Positions 1 through 11,720 of a stretch of 64,000 bases of DNA are shown here, piece after piece. The notes under the pieces are model-generated. The model was not told the DNA's origin, made no database searches, and saw only the letters and a program-made list of their open reading frames with translations. Location of the stretch: NCBI GenBank assembly GCA_027475525.1, contig JAMWFC010000031.1, positions 124,001 through 188,000 of the forward strand, in the 5' to 3' direction. The DNA is from Macrolepiota albuminosa. Lineage: Eukaryota > Basidiomycota > Agaricomycetes > Agaricales > Agaricaceae. Position 1 is the stretch's first letter. Each line of letters begins with the position of its first letter. The translations under genes and the position numbers were made by a program.

Positions 1-817
1 TAAGATGAGTTTGAATCCACTTTCTCTTATCAGCATATTTTCTCTTCTCTACTACCAATGATCTGTGTTCTTATCTTCATGACCATAGATGTCTTCAAAT
101 CATTGACATTGATTTTTGTCAGCTGGCATGCATCTCATACAACACCATCAGTACATTTCATCAAGACAAGTGGTATTCCCACCTCTCCATGTGATTGACT
201 CCCATGATGGGGACTTTGCTCCCTCCTATTTATCCAGGTTCCATGGCCAGGGACTTTATCCACTCCTGGTATCTGGAAAGAGCTGGAACCTCAGCTTTGA
301 ATCACTGCATCATGGACATGTGCCAGAGTAAGTCTTGGCCAGGACAGAAGAAAAAGTGGACAATAAAGCAGAGGTGAATCACTGCATCATGGACATGTGC
401 CAGAGTAAGTCTTGGCCAGGACAGAAGAAAAAGTGGACAATAAAGCAGAGGACTCATGATAATGGAATTTGGCTGGATCTGATTTATCACACACACATAT
501 CAATCAATCACTCTGACAATACTGACATTGGCATGGCAGGAGCTCACATACCACAGGAAGTTATAGACATTTTATATCCACACATCACTGGTCCTGAATT
601 TACACTATCTTGAATCTGCACTAACTCTAACTTTACTTTTGATCTACTGCAATAAAAACTCACTACAATATATGCTAACACACAATCTATATAAGAAAAG
701 TTCTACTTTACAAAAAGACATCAACAATACTGCTCTCTGTACATAGTACTGTACATCTAGCCTATCAGCCTGCTTCTTAGCTCTGTATTGTAGCTTGCCA
801 GCATTAAACAGAAATTA
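1..817. other. Unassigned repeat-like DNA at window edge
   Basis: No gene that I recognise. Short open frames exist on the plus strand (for example 335-613) but show no known motif, and they are interrupted by a 77-bp tandem duplication at 298-451. Base composition and the neighbouring LTR relic suggest decayed transposon sequence. The part from 614 to 817 holds nothing I can name. Confidence 0.4.
298..451. repeat. Exact 77-bp tandem duplication
   Basis: Bases 298-374 are repeated without any difference as 375-451. The flanking bases differ on both sides, so the unit is exactly 77 bp and present exactly twice. Five further exact duplications with the same period occur in unrelated sequence of this window, which points to an assembly origin. 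Confidence 0.95.
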
Positions 818-825
818 TCATCATT

Positions 826-866
<41 letters not shown>
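817..866. repeat. ATC/CAT trinucleotide microsatellite
   Basis: About sixteen near-perfect ATC units with one interruption near the 5' end, followed by a T run. A simple-sequence repeat just outside the LTR-like relic that starts at 918. Confidence 0.95.
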
Positions 867-917
867 TTTTTCTGTTGACCATCAGCACTATTCTAAGCAC
901 CTCTCACTATCAGATGG

Positions 918-1614
918 TGATAGGACCCTACACAGGCTAAGCACACCACTGGCAGGCCATAGCAGCTTGGCACTGGCTCTAGATACCTTGGTGCATGCAT
1001 TTTGAACTTAGCACATACAATTTATCTATTTTAGGCCATATCTAATGGCTATACACAGCAAGGAATAGATCCAATTAGTGATAGCACTGATGGCAGCTGA
1101 AATGACAAGTGACAGATGGCATCAGTCTACTAGCAAATAGTACAGCTAACCAACAGCAGCACTTATGAGTTGGAATGATGGTATTTTTCCATGATTGACA
1201 GCTTAGCATTTTATCTTGGTGTCTGACATTGCTTGGCACCTCTCAGTGATTTAAGTAGACAGCAAGATTGTGGACTTCTTAGTATTTGGTTTAATTCATA
1301 GCATCTTGGACTCATTTTTTTATTATAAATATTTACCATTTACTGTAGTCAGAGAAACAGAGTTTTGTACCTCCCCATCTGCTCAGTTCACCTTATAGTT
1401 CAGATTTCTTTTGAGCTGACTTAGGACAAGTTGCAAATTGTCTGGACATCTAGTCTGCTTGCTACAGTAATTGCTTTACATAGATGACTTTTCTTGCTGA
1501 TGTGTTCTCTGGGTCCTGCCTGGAACTCTCTCAAAACACCTAATGTGCTCAACACATATTTCCCAGGTTAGTAGCTGTAAACTGTGTCTGCTACTAACCA
1601 ACTTTTAGACATCA
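918..1614 (+). mobile_element. Solo LTR-like relic (Gypsy family, TGATAG...CATCA)
   Basis: Begins TGATAGGACCC and ends ACATCA. The same termini and clearly related internal sequence occur at 32538-33314 and, inverted, at 29291-30257, where the sequence is the 5' LTR of a decayed Gypsy element. No internal coding sequence follows, so this copy is a solo LTR or fragment. I see no convincing target duplication. Bases 1615-2200 hold no recognisable gene. Confidence 0.6.
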
Positions 1615-2201
1615 TTAACAGCTGTTGAGTAAGTGTTTTCTCCATCAAATACCCCTCATCATTATTTCTGACGACCATCAGCACCATTTTAAAGGCTTCC
1701 TGCTATCAGACAACTATTGGTAATAATTAATCAATATCCTCCTTGTCAGAATCTAGATCTCAAACATATACCATGCTTGCAATGGCCCATATCCAATTAT
1801 CATAATAAAAGTGATGAATAAAAAAAGACTACCACAAAAATTCATGAAGTTCAGACTATGAATAGCATCAGAAAAAAACACCTCTGAGACAGTGGGAAAA
1901 TGGAGCAAACTCCAGTGAACCTCATTGATGAATCAGGCAAGTAGGAGGAAGTTTGCTCAAGGTTAATTTGGGCACCAATTAGATAACCACCACTGTTCCC
2001 TTTCATCATCACTTATATCACATCTCTGTATCTTTCTACTCCATTGTCTCAAAACCTATTAATTGCTGCAAACACAGCAGTAGAAACCTTGTTGTCTCAC
2101 ACTGCACTCACAGGTATGTATTTATCTCTAACTGATCATCTTGTATCATCTCACACTGTGCTCACAGCACTCTTTGCATCAATTGCAATACATCACACAT
2201 C

Positions 2202-2870
2202 TTGAATCTACACCCACACAACACACTCTATCAATGCATGAGGAATACCTCCCATGCACCTCTCAGAGATTTTAATGGTAGATTTATAAGAGCATCAGCT
2301 AGCCCAGCTCTGCCTGTCATGTCTGTACCCAGCAAATTACTATTGGCAGAAGAGTTCAACTCACTCCAAGAGTCCTATGCAGAACTCTCCACCTTGATGA
2401 AGAACCTTCTTGCAAGATTCAATTCCATGCTGGCTGCAACAGCTCCCATGCCAGCTCCTGTTGTGCCAGTGCAACAAGGCAACTTGTTTGTCCCACTGAT
2501 CCCAGGTGCAGGAATCCATTGTATGTCCTCACCTGCCATTTCCCTCTCCCTTTGCACCCAATTCCCTGATGTCAACATGGCTGCAATAATGGCAATTATC
2601 ATGCACAAATTCAGAGAAGCAGACCTCTACAAGCTTGATCCTACAAATTGCAACAAAAAGATGGCATATATCTTCAATGGCTCTATCAACCTATTTGAAA
2701 TCAGCAACTGAGTGGCAAAAGAATACAAAAACCCATTCTCAGTCCTCATCCCACTTCAAACATACTTCAGCATTCTTGCATTCCACATCAATGACTGTGC
2801 AGCCATGGGCATCTTCTTCAGATACATGGCTCATCTGCTGAATCTTGTTGTGGAATATGAGTAGACAGCA
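2202..2870 (+). pseudogene. gag-like relic of a tyrosine-recombinase retroelement
   Basis: An open frame runs to 2711 and its similarity continues in other frames to about 2870. The segment around 2560-2700 (FPDVNMAAIMAII followed by HKFREADLYKLDP) resembles the conserved core of gag-like proteins that accompany tyrosine-recombinase retroelements in Agaricomycetes. This family assignment is from memory of the motif, not from a search. There is no good ATG, and frameshifts and stops show decay. It lies directly upstream of a recombinase relic in the same orientation. Confidence 0.45.
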
Positions 2871-2879
2871 GTCCTCAAC

Positions 2880-3770
2880 TACTACTCCATATTCTTTAAT
2901 AGCTGGACAGCAACAATTTATTTTCTATGCCCAGCTCAACAGTCTGTACAATGCCAATGGCTCCATCCTCCCAGCCTCTGAACCTGCTGTGCTCTCCTGG
3001 GTCACTCACCTCATCAGCCAAGTGCAGCCTAAAACAATCAAAGTATACCTCTCTGCAGTACATCCCCTCCATGTTGACACCAGCCTCTCCTTCCATATGT
3101 TGACACCAGCCTCTCCTTCCATGCCACTGAATCCCTCCTCATATAATATATCTTGCATGGCATCAAATGATACCATGGTGAGCAAGACAGGAAGCCAGTC
3201 CAACCCATTACTCTACCCATCCTTTTAGCCCTCCTTGTCCAGCTCAAGCTAGGCACTATTGCTGGTCATACCACAATTTACACCACATGTTGCCTTGCCT
3301 ACTTGGACCTACTCCACAGCAGCAAATTCATAGTCAGCAAAGAAGGAAAGTACTCTCCATTCCTCAACCTCTCCCACAACTCAGTTCAGTTCTTTTCCAA
3401 CTTTGATGATGCCACACACATGCACCTCACCCTCCCCACATCCAAAACTGACCCCTTCTGCAAGGGGGTCACCATCACAGTTGCCACAGCACCAGGTTGC
3501 CCAACCTGCCCTGTTGCAGCACTCAAGGCTTTGTTCAATAAACTTCCCCATGCCAGTAACAACATGAGGCTGCCTTGATGGCCACAGCTGCAGGCTACTC
3601 AGACTATAAGATACAGCTCCTTGGCAGATGGCATAGCAACACATATCAACTATATATCGAGAACAACCCAAGCTGCATACTGCACCTCTCCTCTCTCCTT
3701 CACATGGCCTTCACACACATCACCCCTTTTGAACCTCCAGCTCTACAGGATTTCACAGTAATGGCTTGAG
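2880..3770 (+). pseudogene. Tyrosine recombinase relic
   Basis: Three reading-frame pieces line up as a tyrosine recombinase. An N-terminal core-binding part includes QPKTIKVYLSAVHPLH near 3030. A middle part at 3303-3540 ends in a CPVAAL-like segment. A C-terminal part at 3575-3700 carries AAGYSDYKIQLLGRWHS and then YQLYIE, matching the region around the catalytic arginine, His/Trp and tyrosine. Stops and frameshifts separate the pieces, so it is not functional. Reverse transcriptase was not found between it and the gag-like relic. A 26-bp tandem repeat lies at about 3071-3122. Confidence 0.6.
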
Positions 3771-4725
3771 TTTGGCCCTTTCCCTCCACCAGCAGGTGGG
3801 CCAACCCAAGAACTTTCAGACTCAAGAAATCACATTTCTTTCCACAAACACATGGCCAAACTTTTCATTAAGCCAGACTTTCATCTCATGTCTCTCATCA
3901 AGCCTTGAATCAAAACACATAAAGCCTGTATATAAAGCCTAGAGTGTGGGAAATTTCTCTACAAACAGGAGGAAATAGTGTAGTCGAGGACTAATATTGA
4001 CAAATACCAGCCTGTTTAGACTTGAGAAACAGAGTCATTCAATACCTCAGACCCAAACTAGACATAAGAAAAGAGGTACAGAATTGACAGCAAGGCCATG
4101 AAAAGTGAGACACAGCAATGGAAACTCTGTATACAGGGCTGAAAACTCCACCAATCCCTAAGTGAATGATTGTACACCAAGAAATTAGATAGTAATTGCA
4201 CAATTAAATAATATAGAGGGGAGCCAGAAGACATCCAGCCCAAGAGCCAATAACCCTAGGATAGGAAGAAATATTAGTGAGGAAGGGCTGAAAGACCTGA
4301 TAAGACCCTACTCAACTACCTCAATTGGAACCCCTCCTCTTAGCATAAACATAGGCCAAATGATTGGATGCAGGGAAGGCCTGGAAATAGTAAGGAGAGG
4401 CGTGAAAGTACATGACAGAAGAGCGCTCAAAGTCTGAGAAACGACAAGCACATAGCGCTACACAAGGTGAGCGTAACATGAAAGTTGCTTAATCATGTTA
4501 GTATGCATCTTCTTGTGAGCGATTCAGTAGTCAAGATTTGGTTAGTGATTGATTGAAATAATGTCTATGGGCCTACAATGACTTATTGTGAGAGTTAACA
4601 TTGAGTGCGGATTGTTGTCAGTTGAGCTGGTTTGTCACGCTAAGACCGGTGCCGGCAAGCTCCGAAAGTCACATGTTTGCGAAGGCAGCTGGGTCATAGC
4701 TTCCACTATAGTTCCATGAGACAGA
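3771..4725. other. Intergenic/repeat DNA without recognised gene
   Basis: No coding similarity that I recognise on either strand. AT-rich and probably a remnant of the same transposon zone. The boundary to unique sequence seems to lie near 4400, where CpG-containing sequence becomes more common. Confidence 0.35.
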
Positions 4726-4844
4726 TTGTCTCAAACTTCCCAAAGATACTGGATGTATTGGGCATGTGATTTTCCTGCTATCTTTGTCAGTCATGCATGG
4801 TATCTTAATGAATACGTCTTATCTCTGGTACCTCCTATTGATGC

Positions 4845-5140
4845 TTGGTTTCGAAAGTTTATTTACTCTGCCGCATACTTGTTGAAATGTCGAAGGCTAT
4901 CTGGCGACTTGGTGCAATTCTCTGGCTGTCTTCTACCGCTTTCCGGCTTTTCATGAACGCATGTTTCTGTGAAGAGAACCAAAACAACACCTGTTTTTTG
5001 TCTTATCTTCTTCCACATCCATATTTATCTGGCCCAGAGAGTCTATCTACTCTGCCAGGTATCTGTTGAACTACCGAAAGCTACCTGCCACATTGGGCAT
5101 CTTATTCACCTGTTATCGTCTTCGGCCTTACATGAACATC
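4845..5140. repeat. Diverged direct repeat upstream of the amidase gene
   Basis: Two related segments, about 4850-4955 and about 5032-5135, share blocks such as TCTACTCTGCC, ACTTGTTGAA/ATCTGTTGAA and CTTTTCATGAAC/CTTACATGAAC, with a period of roughly 182 bp. Divergence is high, so this is an old duplication. The short open frames across it (4726-5169) are probably not genes. It lies just upstream of the amidase start codon and may contribute to its promoter. Confidence 0.5.
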
Positions 5141-5220
5141 TGAAACATTTTGTAGGGCAGCACATATAATTTGCTTGTCTTCCAGTTCTGTCTTATTCAT
5201 TGCAACTGTGGTCGTCCATC

Positions 5221-7345
5221 ATGTTAATTCCCAGGGTTTTACTCATTGTTAGCAATCTAATTACACCTGCGTGGCTGGCTACAATTCCACAAGTAAGACA
5301 GCCAATTGCACTCCCCGATCTGTATGAGGCCTCGATATCCGAACTACAAGCTGGACTAGACGCAGGCCATTTTTCAAGTGTTGACCTAGTGAAGGTGTGT
5401 TTCCATCAGCGATCTATTATATATTTGAACCTATACTCTATACCAGGCCTACATTGCTCGCATTGAAGAGGTCAATCTTAAAGGTCCGGCTCTTCGTGCT
5501 GTGATTGAGACAAGTCCATCTGCAATTGCCACTGCGGAGGCACTTGACATCGAGCGTAGAACCCAAGGCCCGCGAAGTGCATTACATGGGATCCCGGTTT
5601 TATTAAAGGTAAAGAAAGGTTCACGTTATTTGGTGTGAAATCACATATATTCTATCTGAACAGGACAACATCGCGACTATCGCCTCTGAAGGTCACTTCA
5701 AAACGGATTTTGTGGAAGAAATTATGTCCTAAACTACATAATAGGCATGAACACTACAGCGGGTTCTTTCAGTCTCCTCGGATCCGTCGTTCCCGATGAC
5801 GCTGGGGTCGTCAAACGTCTCCGCAAAGCTGGAGCAATCATTCTTGGTAAGCCCTCTGGTTCTGGGTGATTTTGGCTGTCATGATATGCTACTTTAGGTA
5901 AAGCAAATCTTTCAGAATTTGCTGAATTCCGTGGAAACCTTGCATCTGGTTGGTCTGGAAGAGGCGGCCAGTCTAGCAATGCTTACTTTCCGAGTGCTGA
6001 TCCATGCGGCTCTTCTTCCGGTTCAGGCATTGCTGCTTCAATCGGCTTGGCCGCAGTGACCCTTGGGACAGAGACAGATGGTAGCATCACCTGTCCCTCA
6101 AGTCACAATAACATCGCAGGTATCAAACCGACGGTGGGACTTACTTCCCGTGCTGGAGGTAAGACTATGTTCAGTCTCTGAATGTTCTATATTCATATCT
6201 TTTAGTTATACCGATTTCTGAACATCAAGACACCGTCGGGCCAATGACGCGCTCAATGACAGACGCTGCAATTGTCCTTTCTATCATTGCTGGCCCTGAT
6301 CCAAATGACAACTTCACTCTCGCCCAACCACGAGTCTTACCCGACTTCACTCAAGCCCTCCAGAAAAACGCACTCGAGGGCAAACGTATTGGGGTACCCC
6401 GTCGAGTTTTTCTCGACACAATCAATACGCCTACTGACATCTTGAATGCTTTTGAAGAGGCTCTAAATGTCTTGCGTAGCTTGGGTGCTACAATTATTGA
6501 TCCGGCTGATTTGCCCTCAGCTGATGAGATCCTGGCATCGAACAATGAAACCGTCGTCCTCGATGTTGACTTCAAGGCACGTAGAAAGGCACACTGCACT
6601 TCCTGATCTCAGACTCAACCTCCTATAGGTACAACTAAACAGCTACTACTCGAACCTGAAATCCAATCCATCCGGAGTACGGAACCTCGCGGACTTGATT
6701 GCTTTCGACAACGACAACCCATCACTTGAAAAGCCCTCGGGATTCACCGACCAATCCATGTATGTTCTGGGGGTTTAGCTTCAAGCCATTGCTGCTGACA
6801 CAGATCTACTAGCTTCATTGAATCGCAAGCCACAAATGGTTTCGACGCTGCTTACTTTGCCTCGCTCGCCGCCAACCACGAATTAGGCGGAGCCCAGGGG
6901 ATCGATGCTGCTCTTCAAGCCCACGATCTTAATGCCCTAGTACTTCCTTCCGACGGATTCACTACAACACCCGCAGGTGTGCTCTTTACGTCAGTAATTA
7001 GTGTCCTTTACTGAGGCACAGGCTTGAAGCTATTGTCGGATATCCTATCGCGACTGGTACGTTACGTTGCATGGTATTGCCTCACGGTCAGGTCTCATTC
7101 TTGCATTCAAAGTACCACTCGGATTCTTCAGCGACAATGTCACAATTGGTCGTGCAGGTCCAGAGACAGTGTACCCTGCACCAGGTGTCCCATTCGGGCT
7201 TTCGTTCCTTGGAACTGCGTTCTCGGAATTCGACCTCATTGGCTTCGCCTATGCCTATGAACAAAAGACACAAACCAGACTAGCTAGGAAGGCATTCCCG
7301 GCGGCTATACCAACGACTCAATTGAGTGACATCTTGTTACATTGA
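5221..7345 (+). CDS. Amidase-signature family amidase, secreted or ER-targeted, 10 exons
   Basis: Amide-hydrolysing enzyme of the amidase signature family; the substrate cannot be told. I chose ATG 5221, which opens a hydrophobic signal-peptide-like stretch (MLIPRVLLIVSNLI). Exons that keep one frame: 5221-5394, 5447-5608, 5664-5691, 5745-5846, 5898-6158, 6206-6576, 6629-6759, 6813-6976, 7030-7056, 7113-7345, giving 550 aa. The catalytic triad is visible: Lys112 in LLKDNIA at the exon 2/3 junction, the cis-Ser in the GSSSGSG loop (exon 5), and the nucleophile in TDGSITCPS. The C-terminal part has AAIVGYPIATVPLGF, typical of the family. Exons 3 (28 nt) and 9 (27 nt) are microexons. The intron after 6576 has a GC donor. 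Length and motif order match intact fungal amidases, so it is probably functional. Confidence 0.88.
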
Positions 7346-7817
7346 GGTTTCTATCTCCTTTCAATATGATTACTCTCCAACGAGCGAGGCCAATCTTTCA
7401 GTAACTTTGAATGCTATTCTATTCGTCGAAGATGGACTGATCACACCTCTCGAAAGACTGTTTAAAATCCGGTTATATGCGAATAAACATGAGATTCAGC
7501 ATAACCCATTCTTCGGGAAACGGCGACTATTTCACTTTGGGCATACTGAGAAGTCATGAGCGCTAGTCGTATGCCGCAATGATATCTAGAGACGTCGGAT
7601 CAGCGTCCGAACTCCCTATGTTCTTCACCGAACACTGCAGCATTTCATTTATCCAAGTATATCTGCGGTGATTACCATACTTCCAAAGCCTTTCAAGCCC
7701 AATCCAACATGTGAATCGTACAACGGCTACTCGGCATAGCACTGCCTCTTTCAAGGCAACCGCACATACGTGTGAAGACAGATGTCAGCACCTTGATCTG
7801 TCACTCTCCAACGGACA
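7346..7817. other. Intergenic region between amidase and DUF6593-like gene
   Basis: Contains the amidase 3' flank and the promoter of the next gene. Short frames on either strand (for example minus 7563-7754) look like chance openings. No repeat or RNA gene seen. Confidence 0.4.
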
Positions 7818-8602
7818 ATGTCCACCTTGGTTAACTTCATATTCTCCGACACAGATATCCTCGAAAGCAGACTTACTCCAGAAAATCGCAATACCCTCAT
7901 AGCATACAGGATCAGCTCCATCACAGAAGGAGTCTTCAGAGCCATACCAAATACGACTAAAGTTGAATCTCTTGGTTCCAGACAATCCCCAAATTGGATC
8001 CCACAGTCGAGTATTGACTGGAAGCATCACGAATTCCAAATCGGCACAATCAAACGTAAATGGCGTGATGTGAACCACAAGCCTGGGTTGTTTAGCTCGT
8101 GAGCCCATATAACTTAGTCAAAGCCCCTGTCAAGCTCGATTGATACATTCAATTAGCAATCTGGAATGGCAGTGGTCTAACGTCACTTACGCCGTCAAAT
8201 ACAAACAACATAAATGGACTGTAAATCCTTCTCCAATTTTCAGACATTAACCTGTTGACTCTGGATAATCAGGCAGCACGAACTGACTCACAAGACACTA
8301 TTGTTGCCGAACTAATTCCCCATGAGACCCACCTCTTCAGCAATAATATTGATCCGGCCGTATTGTCGATATCACCTAATCTTGCATCAGAGGACTTGGC
8401 ATTTCTATTGCTCGTAATGCTGTACTCCGAATGTATGCGATTGGAAGATAAGGTGGGTAGCAGAAATGGTAAATAATTCACTTGCCGAGCGCTTACTTGT
8501 CCAATTCTTTTTAACCTCTTTGTTAATACCGAGCAGAAGGGCTACTATAGACGCCATGAGGGAAAGATCCACTACCTAGTGTCTAATGTATTCAGGTCAT
8601 AG
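7818..8602 (+). CDS. DUF6593-like protein, 4 exons
   Basis: Not visible as one frame, but four exons join cleanly: 7818-8098, 8157-8220, 8273-8452, 8537-8602 (197 codons with the stop, 196 aa). The order of elements resembles the DUF6593 family, which is expanded in Agaricomycetes and has no known function. An N-terminal segment reads FSDTDILESRLTPEN, then SSIDWKH, then LEWQWSNVTYAVKY in exon 2. Exon 3 has VAELIPHETHLF and LSISPNLASEDLAFLLLVMLYSE, the hydrophobic C-terminal helix. The family call rests on this pattern alone. The open frame on the opposite strand (7785-8108) is judged a shadow because it does not continue by splicing. The last exon is the least certain part. Confidence 0.6.
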
Positions 8603-9272
8603 ACAGGATCGTACAACAAGCAACTTTTCGCAAAATCGATCTTTCTGGCTGATTTTTAATCAAGAATCATATGCATGGGCAACTTCCATAGCCTGAGTGA
8701 CCATACAACATGCGGTGGGAGCACCAACCTCAAGCTGAAGCTCATGGGTGTGAAGAGCAAGCACGAGCTGCAATAAAAATCGTGTTTGGAATACATATGC
8801 CACGCTCGTGCCGAAAATCAATCTCAATAATCACACACAAGGTCTTTATCAAGAAAATAACCATGTGGCATCCGATATGTCCTAGCGAGAAGATGTCACA
8901 AAAAATTAAGTTCCAAATCGTCGCTCACCTCATCGATGTTCGGTGATGACATCTGAAGAGGAAAGGGAAAGTAACTCAGGTCAAACCAGAATTGTGGAAG
9001 ATGGCTGAGGTGATATTCATCCATACCACAGGACCACTGCACAGAACACCATCGTTAAGATCCAGACATTGAGCGGGCGTTCAGCTTTCAAGGGTGTGAG
9101 AAAGCGTAGGGGACCGATCCCTGTTTTCTCATCATCGGATAAGACTAGGAGTACACGAATCCGTGTCCGAGCCTAGATTTGAGACAACGACATGCCGGCT
9201 AGGATGGGATGAGAATCAGAAAAATTGTCAGTAGGACGGTACCTGTATGGAGTCGAGAGAACAACAATAATT
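8603..9272. other. Intergenic region, no gene seen
   Basis: No frame with recognisable motifs. A 78-codon frame at 8710-8946 has no supporting feature and looks spurious. The region ends at the tRNA-Cys gene. Confidence 0.4.
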
Positions 9273-9365
9273 GTCTCAATAGCTCAGTGGTTAGAGCATG
9301 CGATTGCAGTCCTCATACCATCCTGTGACATCGCGGGGTCGGGTGTTCAAATCACCCTTGGGACT
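9273..9365 (+). tRNA. tRNA-Cys (anticodon GCA) with 20-nt intron
   Basis: Acceptor GTCTCAA pairs with TTGGGAC at 9358-9364 (one G-U pair), followed by discriminator U at 9365, as expected for tRNA-Cys. D-arm GCTC/GAGC, anticodon stem TGCGA/TCGCG, loop TTGCAG carrying GCA, and T-arm GGGTG-TTCAAAT-CACCC are all present. The insert at about 9310-9329, one base 3' of the anticodon, is at the canonical nuclear tRNA intron position. A CTTTTTT run just downstream serves as the Pol III terminator. Confidence 0.93.
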
Positions 9366-9519
9366 CTTTTTTCCAGTTCTTCTCGGTAATCAGAACTTTT
9401 TCTCTGTCCAAACTGACTTGTACCCCGCGCCTCGTATGTAGCTCCCCTTTTCCTTCTCCATCCTTGCGCTACTACTATCGTTCACTGTGAACCATTCGTA
9501 GATCAGCGCACTCACGGCC

Positions 9520-11130
9520 ATGGCTCGCGCAGGCCTGCGATTCTCGCTCGACGACGGCGTCACAACGCCCTTCGGCCCACGCAGGGGGACTCTCCTCCTC
9601 TCACGTCCGTCCGGGAACAGCATAACCCTGCACACGCCGACGTTACTCACGCCGACCTCGCGCGGGGTTGTCCCGCACCTCACGCGCTCGCACGTGCGCT
9701 CGAGCGATGCCATCGGGCTGATCCACGTCCCCTTCGAGACCTTGTGAGTGCTTCTCCATGCTCCACTCAAATCATTGCGATGGTGAACGCTGTGCAGCCT
9801 AGAACAGTCCCCGCCTGTACCGACGTTAGCCCCCGGCCCAAACGCCCTACATCGGTTCTTGGGGTTTGAGCTGGACCGACACATCGTGAGCCTCAGCGTG
9901 CGTGATCCGGACGATACACGAGCGATGCCGCCGAACGGGAATGGATATGTGAATGCGTACAGTCTTCGTGGTGTCCGCAAGGTCACGCCAGCGGACTGGA
10001 CGAACTACACTCGCGCATGCAGACCTGACTTAGTCGTGGCCCTCTCTGATACGCCACACACTGCCCCTCCCTTTTCACAAAAGCGGCTGACAAAAAGCAA
10101 CGAACGCTCGACGGCCTGGCTCGCTTTTCTGCTCGCCCCAAATCCCGATCACTCCCCGTCCCCTGCGGTCCTCGTGCACCTCGCAGGCTGCGCATCGCAC
10201 GCGGCCCGGGCCGCATTCGCCGGCTCGCTCACCGAGCCCCTCAACGCGCTCGAGTCGTCTTCGATCGGCGGTTTGCCAACGTACGACGCTGGCGTTGCAG
10301 GCTACACCGTCGATCTTCGGCCCCTCCGGCTCGCCGCCTCCCCGAACCAAACCACCGCACTCCTCCACTCCTCCCTCGCCTCCCTGCCGCCCACCAAACC
10401 CCGCTTCGCACACGGCGCCAGCGGCCCGCACGACATCCTCCGCCTCATCCGCGACGTGGGCATTGACGTGCTCGACGCGCGGTGGGCCGTCGACGCCGCG
10501 TCGTGTGGCGTCGCCCTTGATTTCGCATTTCCCGTCCCCGCGCCCATATCGGGAGCACAGCCCAAAAATTTAATCAAAATAGGTCACAACCTCTACGACA
10601 CTCAGTACCGCCTCGACTTCCACTCCCTCTCGTCTGCCGTCTCCCCCTGTCCATGCATCGCGTGTTCTCCCACCCCACCCGCGGACCACATCGTCCACGG
10701 GCCCTTCGAGTCTCCTCCTTCTCCCGATTCCTCGAGCTCGTCCCCTTACACCCGTGCATACCTCCACCACCTCCTGCATACGCATGAGATGTCTGCGCAC
10801 TCCCTCCTCGCAGCACACAACCTCGCCGTAGTCGATTCCCTGCTCGACGGTGTGCGTAGTGTGCTCGCTTCCGCCTCTTCCACTGTCTCTGCCTCTGACT
10901 CTCCTACCACCACTAACAACTCCTTTGCATCCGAAGTCCGACGATTCGAAGAGACGTACCACGATGTCGACATTGAAGGAGAGGGAAACGTGTTGCACGA
11001 CGCACGAGCGATGTGGGCGGACGTGGAAAGGGCGCGGGGGAAGGGGCGGCTGAAGCGCGAGCGTGAGCACGCGACTGCTGTGGAGGAGGACGGGGTGGGA
11101 GAGGGTGGTCAGATACAAGTTAGTTGTTAG
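9520..11130 (+). CDS. QTRT2: Queuine tRNA-ribosyltransferase accessory subunit 2
   Basis: The non-catalytic partner of the eukaryotic tRNA-guanine transglycosylase, which puts queuine at position 34 of tRNA-Asp, -Asn, -His and -Tyr; in animals the heterodimer is reported at the outer mitochondrial membrane. Two exons, 9520-9743 and 9798-11130, give 518 aa. Exon 1 holds the N-terminal TSRGVVPHLTRSH motif typical of the QTRT2 branch. The late conserved part has IDVLDARWAVDAA, then the zinc site: Cys359 and Cys361 in CPCIAC, Cys364, and His415 in LLAAHNL, with the shared YTRAYLHHLL between them. A Ser/Pro-rich insert of about 25 residues separates the cysteines from YTRAYLHH. The C-terminus beyond about residue 440 is low-complexity and charged. 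GC-rich coding sequence contrasts with the neighbouring repeats. Two tRNA-Cys genes flank it, but Cys is not a queuine target. Confidence 0.9.
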
Positions 11131-11328
11131 ATGGTATGCGAATGGGAGGAAGGAATACGAATTGTTGATGACGGACGTTAAGCTGTCCTGCAGGGTGAAG
11201 CTTGGTAGTAAGGTTTCGAGAACGGAGGACATCGACTATATCGAAGTTCTCTTTTCGCGAGTACATTCTTCATTATAATGAATTAGTTAAGGATATTTCA
11301 AGAAAAAATTTCATAACGCCATCAGAAG

Positions 11329-11414
11329 AGTCCCGACGGTGGTTCGAACACCGGACCATGCGATGAATATGCAAACAGCTGCAATCGCATGCTCTACCAC
11401 TGAGCTATCGAGAC
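11329..11414 (-). tRNA. tRNA-Cys (anticodon GCA) with 14-nt intron
   Basis: On the minus strand from 11414: acceptor GTCTCGA pairs with TCGGGAC, discriminator U at 11329. D-arm GCTC/GAGC, anticodon stem TGCGA/TCGCA, loop TTGCAG with GCA, T-arm CCGGTGTTCGAACCACCG. A 14-nt insert after the base 3' of the anticodon is the intron. Convergent with the tRNA-Cys at 9273, with QTRT2 between them. Confidence 0.93.
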
Positions 11415-11720
11415 GTTATTCTTCGATAACCTAACGGCCCATATGTTACCCACAGCAATATTATGAGGAAGGAAGGAGAAATAGTAAATCCCAGGGAAGG
11501 TCGTATACTGCAGAGAAAGAATGTCGTTTGAGGAAGCCGTTTAGACTTGGGTTGAAATTGAGTTCAAAAAGGAAACTTAGAAAACTTTGAACCTGATGGA
11601 CTTAAACGTTCCGATTCCCTGCGCGTTACATAGGCACATACGCAGAAAGAGAGAGATAGAGAAAGTACAGATTCGAAATCAATTGTATGAAATCACTCGA
11701 GTCATCGATCCTCCCGAGCT

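Noticed and set aside
7785..8108. 107-codon minus-strand frame opposite the DUF6593-like gene
   Set aside because: It has no spliced continuation and no recognised motif, whereas the plus strand gives a consistent four-exon gene.
10570..11232. 220-codon open frame on the minus strand
   Set aside because: It is antisense to the well supported QTRT2 exon 2. The GC-rich coding strand suppresses stops on the other strand, and the translation is a low-complexity Arg/Gly/Ser sequence.
9273..11414. Functional link between the tRNA-Cys genes and QTRT2
   Set aside because: Queuine is inserted in tRNAs with GUN anticodons (Asp, Asn, His, Tyr); tRNA-Cys has GCA, so adjacency is no evidence of a shared function.
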